NCBI RefSeq assembly: GCF_900184265.1
Contig: NZ_FXXA01000002.1
Location: 1,758,918 to 1,822,917 of the forward strand
Length of the DNA: 64,000 bases
Source: Eggerthella timonensis
GTDB lineage: Bacteria; Actinomycetota; Coriobacteriia; Coriobacteriales; Eggerthellaceae
Direction of reading: 5' to 3'
A program made the position numbers and the translations under genes. The notes under the pieces are model-generated. The model had not been told where the DNA came from, did not search any database, and worked only from the letters and a program-made list of their open reading frames with translations. Below are positions 26,289 through 35,314 of this stretch, in pieces; positions within the stretch are counted from its first letter, which is position 1; every line of letters starts with the position of its first letter.

Positions 26289-26318
26289 GGGGAAGAAGGC
26301 GATCGAGAGGAGAGCCCC

Positions 26319-27191
26319 ATGAGCTTCCGAGACAATCTCCAACATCTGCGCGCAGCGCGCGATTTGAGCCAGGCGCAGCTTGCGACGCTGCTCGGCGTGA
26401 GCCGCCAGTCGGTAGCCAAGTGGGAGGCCGAGAAGAGCTACCCCGAGATGGACAAGCTCATCAAGCTGTGCGACCTGTTCGAATGCTCGCTCGACGACCT
26501 CGTGCGCGGCGACTTAACCGGCTGCGCGACGGCTGCCGAGGAGCCGACGGTCGCGCTGAAGGCGTCGACATCCGTGGGTGGCGCGCTCATTATGCCGGGG
26601 ACCGCCGAAGGGGAGTCCGTGCTCGAAGCGGTGGGCGTCGAGGGCGAGGCACCCGAGGGCGAAGTCGCTGATGCATGCGGCTACGACGAGCACATGCGCC
26701 GCCGCGCATGGGACGTCGCCGCCGGTGTGGCGGTGATCGTCATGAGCTTCGGGGTGGCGATGTTCGTGACGGGCGGCGGTTACAACAGCACGACGGTTTT
26801 GGCGAACATCGTCGTCCACCTCGTAGGGATCGCGCTCGGCCTGTGCCTTTTCGTTCCGGCGTATCGCAGCCATGCGGCATTTCGCAAAGAGCACCCGGTG
26901 GTCGAGGACTGCTACACGCCGGAGGAGAAGGCGGAAGCGCGCCGTCGGAAGCTGTTCGGTGTCGGCGGCGGTGTCGCGCTGCTCGTCTTGGGCATGTTCA
27001 TGCCCGGCATGCTCCAATCGATTCAGATGTTCTCGTTCGTGCCGTTGGGGCTGTTCGCCTGCTTCGCCGCCGCCATCGCCCTGCTCGTCCACGCCGTTCT
27101 CATGGATCGCCGCGTCGACGTGTCCTTCTACAACGGCGCTCCCGATCTCACGATCCGATCCCTCCTTCGAGGGCGTCGTACTGACGCCTGA
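26319..27191 (+). CDS. XRE-family HTH regulator with C-terminal membrane domain
   Basis: A 290-residue protein. Residues about 1-65 are an XRE helix-turn-helix (LSQAQLATLLGVSRQSVAKWE) of the kind that starts many Firmicutes/Actinobacteria regulator-membrane hybrids. An acidic linker follows, then about four hydrophobic helices (135-270). It may transmit a membrane signal to DNA. ATG 26319 has GAGAGGAG upstream. Its last 15 codons overlap the end of the opposing DUF1016 gene by 44 bases, and the 21-bp direct repeat begins in its final codons, so its C-terminus may have been altered when that gene arrived. Confidence 0.85.
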   Translation: MSFRDNLQHLRAARDLSQAQLATLLGVSRQSVAKWEAEKSYPEMDKLIKLCDLFECSLDDLVRGDLTGCATAAEEPTVALKASTSVGGALIMPGTAEGESVLEAVGVEGEAPEGEVADACGYDEHMRRRAWDVAAGVAVIVMSFGVAMFVTGGGYNSTTVLANIVVHLVGIALGLCLFVPAYRSHAAFRKEHPVVEDCYTPEEKAEARRRKLFGVGGGVALLVLGMFMPGMLQSIQMFSFVPLGLFACFAAAIALLVHAVLMDRRVDVSFYNGAPDLTIRSLLRGRRTDA

Positions 27192-28191
27192 TCTCGTCGC
27201 GCAGCTCGTCTTCGGATGGCAAGCAGGGCAGGCATTCCGGCACGAAGATCTGCCGCTCGCCTTCCGGGAGGGTGTACTTTACCACGGCGTCTTTCTTGTT
27301 CGCGCACATCACGAGCCCCACGGGCGGGTTGTCGCCCTCGTTCATGAGCTCGCGCGTGTAATAATGGACGTACATCTGCATCTGTCCGAGATCCTGATGC
27401 GTGAGCGTGCCGGTTTTGAGGTCGATAAGCACGAAGCATCGCGTAACGTAGTTGTAGAACACGAGGTCGATGTAGAAGTGGTCGCCGTCGATCGTGATGC
27501 GCTTCTGCCGACCGACAAAGGCGAAGCCGCGACCGAGTTCCAGCATGAAGTCCTGCAGATGGTCGATAAGCGCTTGCTCAAGGTCGCTCTCGAGCCATGT
27601 TTCATCCTGCCTGAGGCCGAGGAATTCCAGCACGTACGGGTCGCGGATGAGGTCTTCGGGGCGCGTGGGGGCGATTTCGCCTTCTGGCTGGGCGGCGAGC
27701 GTGGGCTTGCCGAGAAGGCGCTCGTAGTGAAAGCTTCCGATCTGTCGCTTGAGTTGTCGTACGCTCCAGCCCTCTTTGATGCATTCTTCCAGATAGAAAG
27801 CACGAGCGTCCTTTTGGGTGACGCGCATGAGTTCGCAATAGTGGCTCCAGCTCAATTGGCTAGACAGTGTCTGGCCAATTGGAAACGTCAGGTAGAACTG
27901 CCGCATGTTCTTGAGGTTTGCAACGGTGAACCCCTTTCCGAAATCGGCGGTCATGCGTTTCGACAGCTGCTGGATGAGCTTCGTGCCGTACTCTGCGCGT
28001 TCCATGCCTTTCTGCTTAGCGACGATGCTCTCGCCGATACGCCAGTACGCCTGCACCATGGCGAAGTTTGCTGCGGAGTACGCGCGCTTCCGGGCGCTTT
28101 CCATGATCTCGTGGATGTGCGTGTAGAACGCGGCGTCGACGAGCGTGCTTGAGCCATCGGACGTTGCGTTTCGTGAATCGTGCATGTCCAT
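27148..28191 (-). CDS. Second YhcG-like DUF1016 PDDEXK nuclease-domain protein
   Basis: A 347-residue protein. The N-terminal DUF1016 part has YWRIGESIV, GKGFTVANLKNMRQFYL, TLSSQLSWSHYCELM and VRQLKRQI. The PDDEXK part has [21 protein letters not shown] (Asp) and FVLIDLKTG, where Asp replaces the Glu of the usual E-x-K. ATG 28191 has GAAAGGA upstream; the open frame to 28362 is untranslated leader. It is only moderately similar to the 1292-2287 protein, so the two are not a recent duplication. A 29-base palindrome lies in its coding sequence (27853-27881), and exact 21-bp direct repeats lie at both ends (27184-27204, 28376-28396). Confidence 0.9.
   Translation of the reverse strand: MDMHDSRNATSDGSSTLVDAAFYTHIHEIMESARKRAYSAANFAMVQAYWRIGESIVAKQKGMERAEYGTKLIQQLSKRMTADFGKGFTVANLKNMRQFYLTFPIGQTLSSQLSWSHYCELMRVTQKDARAFYLEECIKEGWSVRQLKRQIGSFHYERLLGKPTLAAQPEGEIAPTRPEDLIRDPYVLEFLGLRQDETWLESDLEQALIDHLQDFMLELGRGFAFVGRQKRITIDGDHFYIDLVFYNYVTRCFVLIDLKTGTLTHQDLGQMQMYVHYYTRELMNEGDNPPVGLVMCANKKDAVVKYTLPEGERQIFVPECLPCLPSEDELRDEIRRQYDALEGGIGS
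27184..27204. repeat. 21-bp direct repeat, copy 1
   Basis: An exact copy of 28376-28396 (begins ACGCCTGATCTCGTC). It covers the last codons and stop of the HTH-membrane gene and lies inside the 3' end of the DUF1016 gene. Confidence 0.9.
27853..27881. repeat. 29-base palindrome inside the second DUF1016 gene
   Basis: CAATTGGC and GCCAATTG enclose a near-palindromic centre (TAGACAGTGTCTG). On the coding strand it encodes PIGQTLSSQL, immediately before the conserved SWSH, the same place as the 1563-1588 palindrome in the first gene. Confidence 0.85.
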
Positions 28192-28631
28192 GATCGTCCT
28201 TTCGTTCGGTGTCGGTAACGTAAGCCGGGGCGACGAACGAGAGGAGCCGTCCGGAGCGCCGCCTTCCCATGCAAGCCTGCGGCATCTCCGATACGCTGGG
28301 TAGAGTGTACCGCGATTCGGCGAGAGCGAATCTGTTACATGCATAGTGCATGCAACAAACATGCTTTGTTCTAAAACGCCTGATCTCGTCGCGCAGCCGA
28401 ATGTGGGCGCGAATCGGCAGCTGTGACAATGTGGACGGTGTTTGCGGACGGCGACAGACGAAAGTGATTCGTCCCACCTGGGGTTTCTCGTTCTTCAGAG
28501 GCAGTGTTGCCCGCTCAAAGGGTCGCCGGATTGTCATGGGTACCGATTCGCGCCCATATTCGGGCGCACTCGCGCGTCGTCGTCGGCAAATTCGCCGCAA
28601 CCGCGCGCGAACGGCCTTTTGCGCTTTTCGC
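28192..28631. other. Intergenic region upstream of DUF1016 gene 2 and rpsB
   Basis: No gene is supported in this stretch. It contains a near-perfect palindrome at 28334-28356 (GTT-CATGCA / TGCATG-AAC), the second direct-repeat copy, and a locally lower GC content around 28340-28375. Small ORFs here have no ribosome sites or family similarity. Confidence 0.6.
28376..28396. repeat. 21-bp direct repeat, copy 2
   Basis: Identical to 27184-27204. The two copies bracket about 1.2 kb containing the DUF1016 gene, like attachment sites or a recombination scar. Confidence 0.9.
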
Positions 28632-28659
28632 TTGCAAACGCTCGGCGGCGTGGTATACT
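28632..28659 (+). promoter_or_regulatory. rpsB-tsf promoter
   Basis: TTGCAA (28632-28637) and TATACT (28654-28659) are 16 bases apart. The leader before rpsB is about 110 bases and could carry an S2 autoregulatory structure, though I cannot identify the conserved fold. Confidence 0.7.
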
Positions 28660-28774
28660 TCTGCAGTTTCTAAATACGCATGCTTGCGCGACCCGATCCG
28701 CTAGTGGCCAACCGAAAAAGGCTGCGGATGCAAGGGGATGACCGCAAGCAGAGGACTAACGAATGGAGAGAATC

Positions 28775-29587
28775 ATGACGAAAGTCAGCATTACCTCGCT
28801 GCTCGATGCGGGCAGCCACTTCGGCCATCAGACGCGCCGCTGGAACCCCAAAATGAAGCCGTACATTTTCGGCAGCCGCGGGGACATCTACATCATCGAC
28901 CTCAAGCAGACGCTCGTGGGCCTCGACCAGGCGTACACGTTCGTTTCCGAGCTGGCCAAGAAGGGCGGCACCGTGCTGTTCGTGGGCACGAAGAAGCAGG
29001 CCCAGGAGGCCGTCGCCGACGCTGCGAACCGCTGCGGCATGCCCTATGTGAACGCTCGCTGGCTCGGCGGCATGCTGACCAACTTCGTGACCATCCGCTC
29101 CCGCGTGAACCGCATGGAGGAGCTGGAGGCCATGGAGGCCGACGGCCGCATGGCCGTGCTGCCCAAGAAGGAGCAGATCCTGCTGCACAAGGAGCTGTCC
29201 AAGCTGCAGACGAACCTCAACGGCATCCGCAACATGAAGCGCACGCCCGACGCCGTGTTCGTGATCGACACGAACCGCGAGGCCATCGCCATCCACGAGT
29301 CCCGTCGTCTCGACATCCCCGTGGTGGGCACGCTCGACACGAACTGCGATCCGGACGACGTCGATTTCGGCATCCCCGCCAACGACGACGCCATCCGCTC
29401 GGTCCGCCTGCTGGCCGACTTCATTGCCGACGCCGTCATCGCCGGCGTGGGCGTGCCGGTGACCGCCGCCGACATGGCTGCGCCCGCCGAGGCTGCCGAA
29501 GCCGTCGCCGAGGTCGCCGTCGAAGCCGCTGCCGTCGAGGCTGTTGCAGAGGCCGCCGTCGAGGCTGCCGCGCCTGCCGCCGAGTAA
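28775..29587 (+). CDS. rpsB: 30S ribosomal protein S2 with A/E/V-rich C-terminal tail
   Basis: A 270-residue S2. It carries SLLDAGSHFGHQTRRWNPKM, FVGTKKQAQE, NARWLGGMLTNF, FVIDTNREAIA and PVVGTLDTNCDPD. The globular part ends near residue 232; the last about 38 residues are almost only A, E and V and end in APAAE. A similar tail ends L31 (44739-45200). ATG 28775 is preferred over 28763 because GGAGAG lies 5 bases before it. Confidence 0.96.
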   Translation: MTKVSITSLLDAGSHFGHQTRRWNPKMKPYIFGSRGDIYIIDLKQTLVGLDQAYTFVSELAKKGGTVLFVGTKKQAQEAVADAANRCGMPYVNARWLGGMLTNFVTIRSRVNRMEELEAMEADGRMAVLPKKEQILLHKELSKLQTNLNGIRNMKRTPDAVFVIDTNREAIAIHESRRLDIPVVGTLDTNCDPDDVDFGIPANDDAIRSVRLLADFIADAVIAGVGVPVTAADMAAPAEAAEAVAEVAVEAAAVEAVAEAAVEAAAPAAE

Positions 29588-29697
29588 GCTGCTTCGCGCA
29601 TCTACCGCACTGAACGCGCCGCCCCGCTCTCCAGCGCGGCGGCGCTCGACACCCCGCCGCGCCCCGAGGCCGCGGCATCGTGAGAGAAAGGAACAAC

Positions 29698-30564
29698 GTG
29701 GCTGCTGTTACCGCTTCCATGGTCAAGGAACTCCGTGAGATGACCGGCGCTGGCATGATGGAGTGCAAGAAGGCGCTCGTCGAGGCCGACGGCAACATCG
29801 ACCAGGCCGTCGACGTGCTGCGCACGCGCGGTCTCGCCGCCGTCGCCAAGAAGGCCGGCCGCGCCACCAACGAGGGCACCGTCATGGCCATCGTCTCCGA
29901 CGACGCCACGTCCGGCGCCGTCGTCGAGCTGAACTGCGAGACCGACTTCGTGGGCATGAACGACAAGTTCAAGGCCTACGCCGAGAAGATCGCCCAGGCC
30001 GCCCTGGCTTCCAAGCCGGCCGACCTCGAGGCCCTCAAGGCCGCCGACGCCGCAGGCGAGACGGTCGAGGCCGTGGTGACCGACGCTATCCACACGCTGG
30101 GCGAGAACATCCAGCTCGCCCGCTTCGCGGTGGTGGAGGGCGGCGCCGTGTCGTCCTACATCCACGGCGGCGGCAAGATCGGCGTGCTCGTGCAGTTCGA
30201 CGTCGAGGGCATCGACCCCGCGTCCGACGGCTTCAAGCAGTTCGGCCGCGACGTGGCCATGCAGGTCGCCGCTGCGGCTCCGGTCGCCGCGACGCGCGAG
30301 TCGGTCGACCCGGCCATCGTCGAGCACGAGAAGGCCATCTACATGGCGCAGGCCGCCGAGTCCGGCAAGCCCGAGGCCATCCAGGAGAAGATGGCCACCG
30401 GCCGCCTGGAGAAGTTCTTCAAGGAGAGCACGCTGACCGAGCAGCCCTTCGTGAAGAACCCGGACCAGTCCGTCAGCGAGTACGCGGCTGAGGTCGCCAA
30501 GAACCTCGGCGGCGAGATCAAGATCGTCGACTTCAAGCGCTTCGTGCTTGGCGAGGAAGCGTAA
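29698..30564 (+). CDS. tsf: Elongation factor Ts
   Basis: A 288-residue nucleotide exchange factor for EF-Tu. The N-terminal KELREMTGAGMMECKKAL module and the TDFV motif of the core (CETDFVG) are present, with a C-terminal subdomain ending FKRFVLGEEA. The start is GTG 29698 with AAAGGA upstream, giving the usual N-terminus; the ATG-less extension to 29680 is unlikely. It follows rpsB by 110 bases in the classic order and ends at a strong terminator. Confidence 0.97.
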   Translation: MAAVTASMVKELREMTGAGMMECKKALVEADGNIDQAVDVLRTRGLAAVAKKAGRATNEGTVMAIVSDDATSGAVVELNCETDFVGMNDKFKAYAEKIAQAALASKPADLEALKAADAAGETVEAVVTDAIHTLGENIQLARFAVVEGGAVSSYIHGGGKIGVLVQFDVEGIDPASDGFKQFGRDVAMQVAAAAPVAATRESVDPAIVEHEKAIYMAQAAESGKPEAIQEKMATGRLEKFFKESTLTEQPFVKNPDQSVSEYAAEVAKNLGGEIKIVDFKRFVLGEEA

Positions 30565-30590
30565 GCTTCGCTCGCATACCGCGCACCCAA

Positions 30591-30619
30591 GGCCCGGGGC
30601 TTCGGCTCCGGGCCTTTTT
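30591..30619 (+). terminator. Rho-independent terminator after tsf
   Basis: GGCCCGGGGC, tetraloop TTCG, GCTCCGGGCC, then TTTTT: the clearest intrinsic terminator in the window. Confidence 0.93.
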
Positions 30620-30634
30620 GCGTCCGCAACGGAG

Positions 30635-30690
30635 ATCGTCGCCCGATTCGCACGGTTCCCGCTCGAAAACCGTACGAATCGGGCGACGAT
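30635..30690. repeat. 23-bp inverted repeat between tsf and murA
   Basis: Arms 30635-30657 and 30668-30690 pair at 22 of 23 positions around a 10-base loop and share GTCGCCCGATTCG. It lies 15 bases after the tsf terminator, too far for that terminator's own stem. The rest of the gap up to murA has a perfect TATAAT at 30768-30773 without a good -35. Confidence 0.8.
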
Positions 30691-30866
30691 GATGTGCGTG
30701 CCGCTCGCCCTCCATCAGCCGTTCTGCTTTCGTTGTGATGAGGGTGGGCGGGCAGCCCCCCTGTTCCTATAATGGTGGAACGACGAATCAGGCGCACCCG
30801 CTGCGGTGCGTGTCTATAGACGAGAAAACGCCCGAGCCCATCGCATCGGGCTCGGAGGATGCTTCC

Positions 30867-32156
30867 ATGGCTGAAGAGATCATCATCGTACAGGGCAACA
30901 ACACGCTGGCCGGCGACGTCGCCGTGGCGGGCGCGAAGAACTCGGCGCTCAAGCTGATCGCCGCCGCCCTGCTGGGGCAGGGCGAAACCGTCATCCGCAA
31001 CGTCCCGCTCATCTCGGACATCAGCATCATGTCCGACGTGCTGCGCTGCCTCGGCGCGCGCGTGGAGCGCGACGGCCATACGCTGACGGTGGACACCTCC
31101 GCCGTCGACAAGCACGAGACCCCCTACGAGCTGGTGTCGAAGATGCGCGCGAGCATCTCGGTGCTCGGCCCGCTCGTCGGCCGCTTCGGTCGGGCCCGCG
31201 TTGCCATGCCCGGCGGCTGCCAGATCGGGGCGCGCAAGATCGATATGCACCTCGTGGGCCTCGAGGCCATCGGCGTGGAGTTCTCCATCGACCACGGCTT
31301 CCTCGAGGCCACCACGCCGAACGGTTTGCACGGTTCGCACGTCGTGCTCGACTTCCCCAGCGTAGGCGCGACGGAGAACCTGCTCATGGCCGCCGTGGCG
31401 GCCGAGGGCTCCACGGTCATCGAGAACGCTGCGCGCGAGCCCGAGATCGTGGACCTCGCGAACATGCTCGCGTCCATGGGCGCGCGCGTGACGGGCGCCG
31501 GCTCGGACATCATCGAGGTGGAGGGCGTGCCGCTCGCCTCGATGCACCCCTGCGAGCATACCACCGTGGGCGACCGCATCGAGGCCGGCACCTTCCTGGC
31601 CGGCGGCGCGCTGACGGGCGGCCCCGTGACCGTGCACGGCATCGATCCGTCGTACTTGCGCGTGGCGCTCATGAAGCTCCGCGCCATGGGCTGCGACGTG
31701 GAGACGGGCGAGGATTGGATCACCGTGCGTCGCACGCGCCCGCTTCAGCCCATCGACCTGCAGACGCTGCCGCATCCCGGCTTCCCCACCGATTTGCAGG
31801 CTCAGTTCATGCTGCTGGCCGCGTTCGCCGAAGGCATGTCCGTCATCACGGAGAACGTGTTCGAGAACCGCTTCATGTTCGCGAGCGAGCTCATGCGCAT
31901 GGGCGCCGACATCGCCATCGAAGACCACCATGCCCTCGTGCGCGGCGTCGAGGGGCTGCAGGGCGCCGACGTGTCTTCCACCGACCTGCGGGCCGGAGCC
32001 GCCCTCGTGCTGGCCGGCATCGTGGGGGAGGGCGAGACCCGCGTGCACAACATCGGCCACATCGACCGCGGCTACGAAGACTACGTGGGCAAGCTGCGCG
32101 GCCTCGGCGCCGACGTGGTGCGCGCGGACGCCGAGCAAGCCCGGTCGTCGCACTAG
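30867..32156 (+). CDS. murA: MurA, UDP-GlcNAc enolpyruvyl transferase
   Basis: A 429-residue enzyme that adds enolpyruvate from PEP to UDP-GlcNAc, the first committed peptidoglycan step and the target of fosfomycin. The PEP-binding GAKNSALKL, the catalytic Cys in MPGGCQIGARKID (Cys118, so fosfomycin-sensitive type), LRAGAALVLAG and HIDRGYEDYVGKL are visible. ATG 30867 has GGAGG upstream; the frame extends to 30735 but overlaps the promoter. Length is normal. Confidence 0.97.
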   Translation: MAEEIIIVQGNNTLAGDVAVAGAKNSALKLIAAALLGQGETVIRNVPLISDISIMSDVLRCLGARVERDGHTLTVDTSAVDKHETPYELVSKMRASISVLGPLVGRFGRARVAMPGGCQIGARKIDMHLVGLEAIGVEFSIDHGFLEATTPNGLHGSHVVLDFPSVGATENLLMAAVAAEGSTVIENAAREPEIVDLANMLASMGARVTGAGSDIIEVEGVPLASMHPCEHTTVGDRIEAGTFLAGGALTGGPVTVHGIDPSYLRVALMKLRAMGCDVETGEDWITVRRTRPLQPIDLQTLPHPGFPTDLQAQFMLLAAFAEGMSVITENVFENRFMFASELMRMGADIAIEDHHALVRGVEGLQGADVSSTDLRAGAALVLAGIVGEGETRVHNIGHIDRGYEDYVGKLRGLGADVVRADAEQARSSH

Positions 32157-32165
32157 CGAGCGCCC

Positions 32166-33659
32166 ATGGTCAACAAACGCAAGCAGGGCTTCACGCAGGC
32201 CCGCTCGAAACTCACGTCCCACCGCATGAAGTCGGCGACGGTCGGCACCCACGTGCCGCGCCGCTCGTCGCGCCATATGAACGGCGAATCGGTGGGATTC
32301 TCCAGCCCCCGCAAGCAGAAGCGCGCGGCGCGCGGCATCGTGGACACCATCCTGCCCGCCACCGCGTCGGGGGAGAGCTCTTCGCAGTACGCTCGGCGCG
32401 TCAGCCGGCGCGAGTTCACCCAGGAGATCCAGCGCAAGGCGCGCGTGCGCCGCATCCTCGCGATCGCGGTGTGCCTCGTCGTTGCGGTGGGCATCGCCGT
32501 CGCCGTGGGCGTGGCCACGTTCTTCGGGTCGCTCGACGCGAAGCTCGCGCTCAAGAACTCCGATGCCTCGTCGGCGCTCGTCGCGCCGAAGGCCGACGCG
32601 AAGGCGTTCTACACGGTGGTTGCCGCCGACCTGGATGCGCCCGGATCGGCGAACGGGATCGACGGCCCCGACGCCGTGGCGCTCGTGCGCGTCGACGAGG
32701 CCGCCCGCACCGTGACGGTCGTGTCGATCCCGCCCACGCTGCAGGTGTCGCTCAAGGACGGCAAGACGCACCCGCTGCGCGAGGCTCAGACGCAGGAAGG
32801 CGACGCCTCGCTCGTGTCGGCCGTGGCCGATTTCGCGGGCGTGGACGTGGCCCACTACGTGAAGACCGACGCGGAATCCATCGTGCGCCTCGTGGACGCC
32901 CTCGGCGGCATCGAGGTGAACGTGACCGAGGAGGTTGACGATCCGAACGCCGGCGACGCCTTCCTGCAGCCCGGAACGCAGACGCTCGACGGCGCTCAGG
33001 CGCTCACCTTGCTGCGCGCCAGCAACTTCGCGAACGGCCTCGAGGCGCAGGCCGCGAATCAACGCGCATTTCTCACGGCGTTGTCGCTGCGCCTGTTGGG
33101 CGACGGGTCGCTCGGCTTCCTCACCATGCTCGACAGCGTGGGCGGTTCCTTCCAAACCGACCTGTCGGCGACGGCGGCGCTCTCCATCGCCGACGCGATG
33201 CGCGGTATGGACGCCTCCGCGGTGTACGGCGCGCTCGTGCCCGGCTACGAGACTACGCGCGACGGCGTGACCACGTACGCGGCATCGTCCGATTCCTGGA
33301 AGAGCATGATGGAGCTCGTGGCGGCCGGGTCCGAGCCCGTGGTGGAGCAGGCGGCGCCCCAGGTCGATCCGGGCAGTTTCACCATCACCGTGCGCAACGG
33401 CTCGGGCGTGACGGGCGGGGCGAGCCAGATCGCCGACGCGCTGAAAGACCGCGGCTTCGATGTGACCGAAACGGGTAACACCGACACGTACGCCTACGAC
33501 GAGACGCTCGTGGTGTATAACGACGACGCCTACGAGGCGGCCGCGGAAACCGTGGTGTCGTCGCTCGGCATGGGGCGCACGGTGGCGGGCGCCGGTTTTT
33601 ACACGTTCGACACCGACGTGTTGGTGGTTCTCGGCAAGGATTGGAAGCCCACGTCGTAG
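32166..33659 (+). CDS. LytR-CpsA-Psr family protein with LytR_C domain
   Basis: A 497-residue single-pass membrane protein. A basic cytoplasmic N-terminus (about 95 residues) precedes a TM helix at about 96-119. The extracellular LCP domain (about 165-330) has VVSIPPTLQVSL, DAESIVRLVDALGGIEVNV and LDGAQALTLLRAS. A LytR_C domain (about 395-495) begins FTITVRNGSGVTGGASQIADAL. LCP proteins attach glycopolymers to peptidoglycan. The arginine positions that bind pyrophosphate in classic LCP enzymes are poorly conserved here, so activity should be tested. Nine bases separate it from murA. Confidence 0.82.
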   Translation: MVNKRKQGFTQARSKLTSHRMKSATVGTHVPRRSSRHMNGESVGFSSPRKQKRAARGIVDTILPATASGESSSQYARRVSRREFTQEIQRKARVRRILAIAVCLVVAVGIAVAVGVATFFGSLDAKLALKNSDASSALVAPKADAKAFYTVVAADLDAPGSANGIDGPDAVALVRVDEAARTVTVVSIPPTLQVSLKDGKTHPLREAQTQEGDASLVSAVADFAGVDVAHYVKTDAESIVRLVDALGGIEVNVTEEVDDPNAGDAFLQPGTQTLDGAQALTLLRASNFANGLEAQAANQRAFLTALSLRLLGDGSLGFLTMLDSVGGSFQTDLSATAALSIADAMRGMDASAVYGALVPGYETTRDGVTTYAASSDSWKSMMELVAAGSEPVVEQAAPQVDPGSFTITVRNGSGVTGGASQIADALKDRGFDVTETGNTDTYAYDETLVVYNDDAYEAAAETVVSSLGMGRTVAGAGFYTFDTDVLVVLGKDWKPTS

Positions 33660-33715
33660 ACTGTGGTAGAATCGGCAACCGAGACGGAAGTTTACAGTTC
33701 GAAAAGGAGCTTTTC

Positions 33716-33949
33716 ATGGTAGATAAGAACGATGTGGCGGCAGTGCTCGAGCTCATTCGCCCCAGCCTGCAGGCCGACGGCGGCGACGTGCGCCTCGTGG
33801 ACGTGAGCGAGGACGGCGTGGTGTCCGTGGAGCTGCAGGGTGCCTGCAAGGGCTGCCCGATGTCCCAGATGACGCTGGCCAACGGCGTGGAGCGCATCCT
33901 CAAGGAGCGCGTCCCCGGCGTGACGAAGGTCGTCCCGGCAGACCTGTAA
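33716..33949 (+). CDS. NifU C-terminal-domain (Nfu-type) Fe-S scaffold
   Basis: A 77-residue Nfu domain with the Fe-S ligands in the CKGCP motif and the flanking signature LQADGGDVRLVDV. Such stand-alone Nfu proteins carry 4Fe-4S clusters to target enzymes. ATG 33716 has AAAAGGAG upstream. TAGAAT (33667-33672) is a possible -10. It precedes a Cys-rich protein by 40 bases, perhaps in the same transcript. Confidence 0.92.
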   Translation: MVDKNDVAAVLELIRPSLQADGGDVRLVDVSEDGVVSVELQGACKGCPMSQMTLANGVERILKERVPGVTKVVPADL

Positions 33950-33989
33950 GCCAGACCTGATTCAGACGAGAGCGGGGAAGGAGGCGGAT

Positions 33990-34280
33990 ATGGCGCAGTG
34001 TTGGGAGCGTCGCGGATGCGACGAGGAGATGATGTCGCGCTGCCCGCACAACATCCCGGGCGAGCCGTGCCCCGCCGAATGCCGTTTCGCCGCATGCACG
34101 CGCTCGACGCACGTGGTGTGCCAGGATTTCAACAAGCTGCTGAATCCCGAGCGCGATTACGACGCGGCCGTCAAGGAGGTGTGCCGCTTCTGCGAGCACT
34201 TCCTGGAACATGGTCCTGACGTTGCCGAACGCACCGGCGAGGTCACGCGTCAGGGCAACCCGAACCGGTTTTTGCTCTAG
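33990..34280 (+). CDS. Cys-rich small protein, two-CW-like
   Basis: A 96-residue cytoplasmic protein with ten cysteines in the order CWERRGC, RCP, PCPAEC, AAC, VVC, VCRFC. This resembles the two-CW / Cys-rich modules found near redox proteins, which may bind Fe-S or zinc. I do not recognise a function. GAAGGAGG precedes ATG 33990. The 136 bases after it hold two GC-rich direct repeats (CGCGGCCGTGC) and no gene. Confidence 0.7.
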   Translation: MAQCWERRGCDEEMMSRCPHNIPGEPCPAECRFAACTRSTHVVCQDFNKLLNPERDYDAAVKEVCRFCEHFLEHGPDVAERTGEVTRQGNPNRFLL

Positions 34281-34416
34281 CCGAGCGGATCCGGTCAAAG
34301 CGCGCGGCCGTGCGGGGCCGGGCGCGCCAATCGCATCACCAACGCGGCCGTGCAGGGCATCTGCGCGGCCGCGCGCTACCCATGCACGACACGAGATCAC
34401 CGACGAAAGGGAGACG

Positions 34417-35307
34417 ATGGCAGAGCAGGCGAGGGGTACGCTGAAGGTTAAGACCGGGTTCGCGGAGATGATGAAGGGCGGCGTCATCATGGACGTCGTG
34501 AACCCCGAGCAGGCGAAGATCGCCGAAGATGCGGGAGCGGTGGCCGTCATGGCCCTCGAGCGCGTCCCGGCCGACATCCGCGCTCACGGCGGCGTGGCTC
34601 GCATGAGCGACCCCACCATGATCGAGGGCATCGTGGAAGCCGTGTCCATCCCCGTCATGGCGAAGTGCCGCATCGGGCACTTCGTGGAAGCCCAGGTGCT
34701 GCAGAGCCTCGGCGTCGACTTCATCGACGAGAGCGAGGTGCTCACGCCGGCCGACGACGAGTACCATGTGAACAAGTGGGACTTCGACGTGCCGTTCGTG
34801 TGCGGCGCCCGCAACCTGGGCGAGGCCCTGCGCCGCATCGCTGAGGGCGCGGCCATGATCCGCACGAAGGGCGAGCCGGGCACGGGCAACGTGGTGGAAG
34901 CCGTGCGCCACATGCGCACCGTGACCACCGATATCGCCCGCATCAAGGGCCTGCGCGACGAGCAGCTGTTCACTGCCGCAAAGGACCTGCAGGCTCCCTA
35001 CGAGCTGGTGAAGTGGGTGGCCGAGCACGGATGCCTGCCCGTGGTGAACTTCTCGGCCGGCGGCATCGCCACGCCCGCCGACGCGGCGCTCATGATGCAG
35101 CTGGGCTGCGACGGCGTGTTCGTGGGCAGCGGCATCTTCAAGTCGGGCGATCCGGCGAAGCGCGCCCGCGCCATCGTGGAGGCCACGACGAACTACGACG
35201 ATCCCGACACCATCGCGCGCGTCTCGCGCAACCTGGGCGAGGCCATGGTGGGCATCGAGATATCGGACATCCCCGACAACGAGCTCATGGCCGGCCGAGG
35301 CTGGTAA
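34417..35307 (+). CDS. pdxS: PdxS, pyridoxal 5'-phosphate synthase lyase subunit
   Basis: A 296-residue TIM barrel that builds PLP from ribose 5-phosphate, glyceraldehyde 3-phosphate and ammonia. It carries [20 protein letters not shown], the first Schiff-base lysine in [18 protein letters not shown], the second-lysine loop [15 protein letters not shown] and [15 protein letters not shown] 34417 is supported by AAAGGGAG. pdxT follows by 7 bases. Confidence 0.97.
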   Translation: MAEQARGTLKVKTGFAEMMKGGVIMDVVNPEQAKIAEDAGAVAVMALERVPADIRAHGGVARMSDPTMIEGIVEAVSIPVMAKCRIGHFVEAQVLQSLGVDFIDESEVLTPADDEYHVNKWDFDVPFVCGARNLGEALRRIAEGAAMIRTKGEPGTGNVVEAVRHMRTVTTDIARIKGLRDEQLFTAAKDLQAPYELVKWVAEHGCLPVVNFSAGGIATPADAALMMQLGCDGVFVGSGIFKSGDPAKRARAIVEATTNYDDPDTIARVSRNLGEAMVGIEISDIPDNELMAGRGW

Positions 35308-35314
35308 GGCTCGC

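Noticed and set aside
28397-28631. Small ORFs upstream of rpsB
   Set aside because: No ribosome sites, no similarity, and they overlap the rpsB promoter.
30339-33155. 938-codon antisense ORF opposite tsf-murA-LCP
   Set aside because: A GC-bias shadow of three well-recognised genes; no family similarity and no ribosome site.
34210-34416. N-terminal extension of pdxS
   Set aside because: The extension overlaps the preceding gene; ATG 34417 has the ribosome site and normal length.
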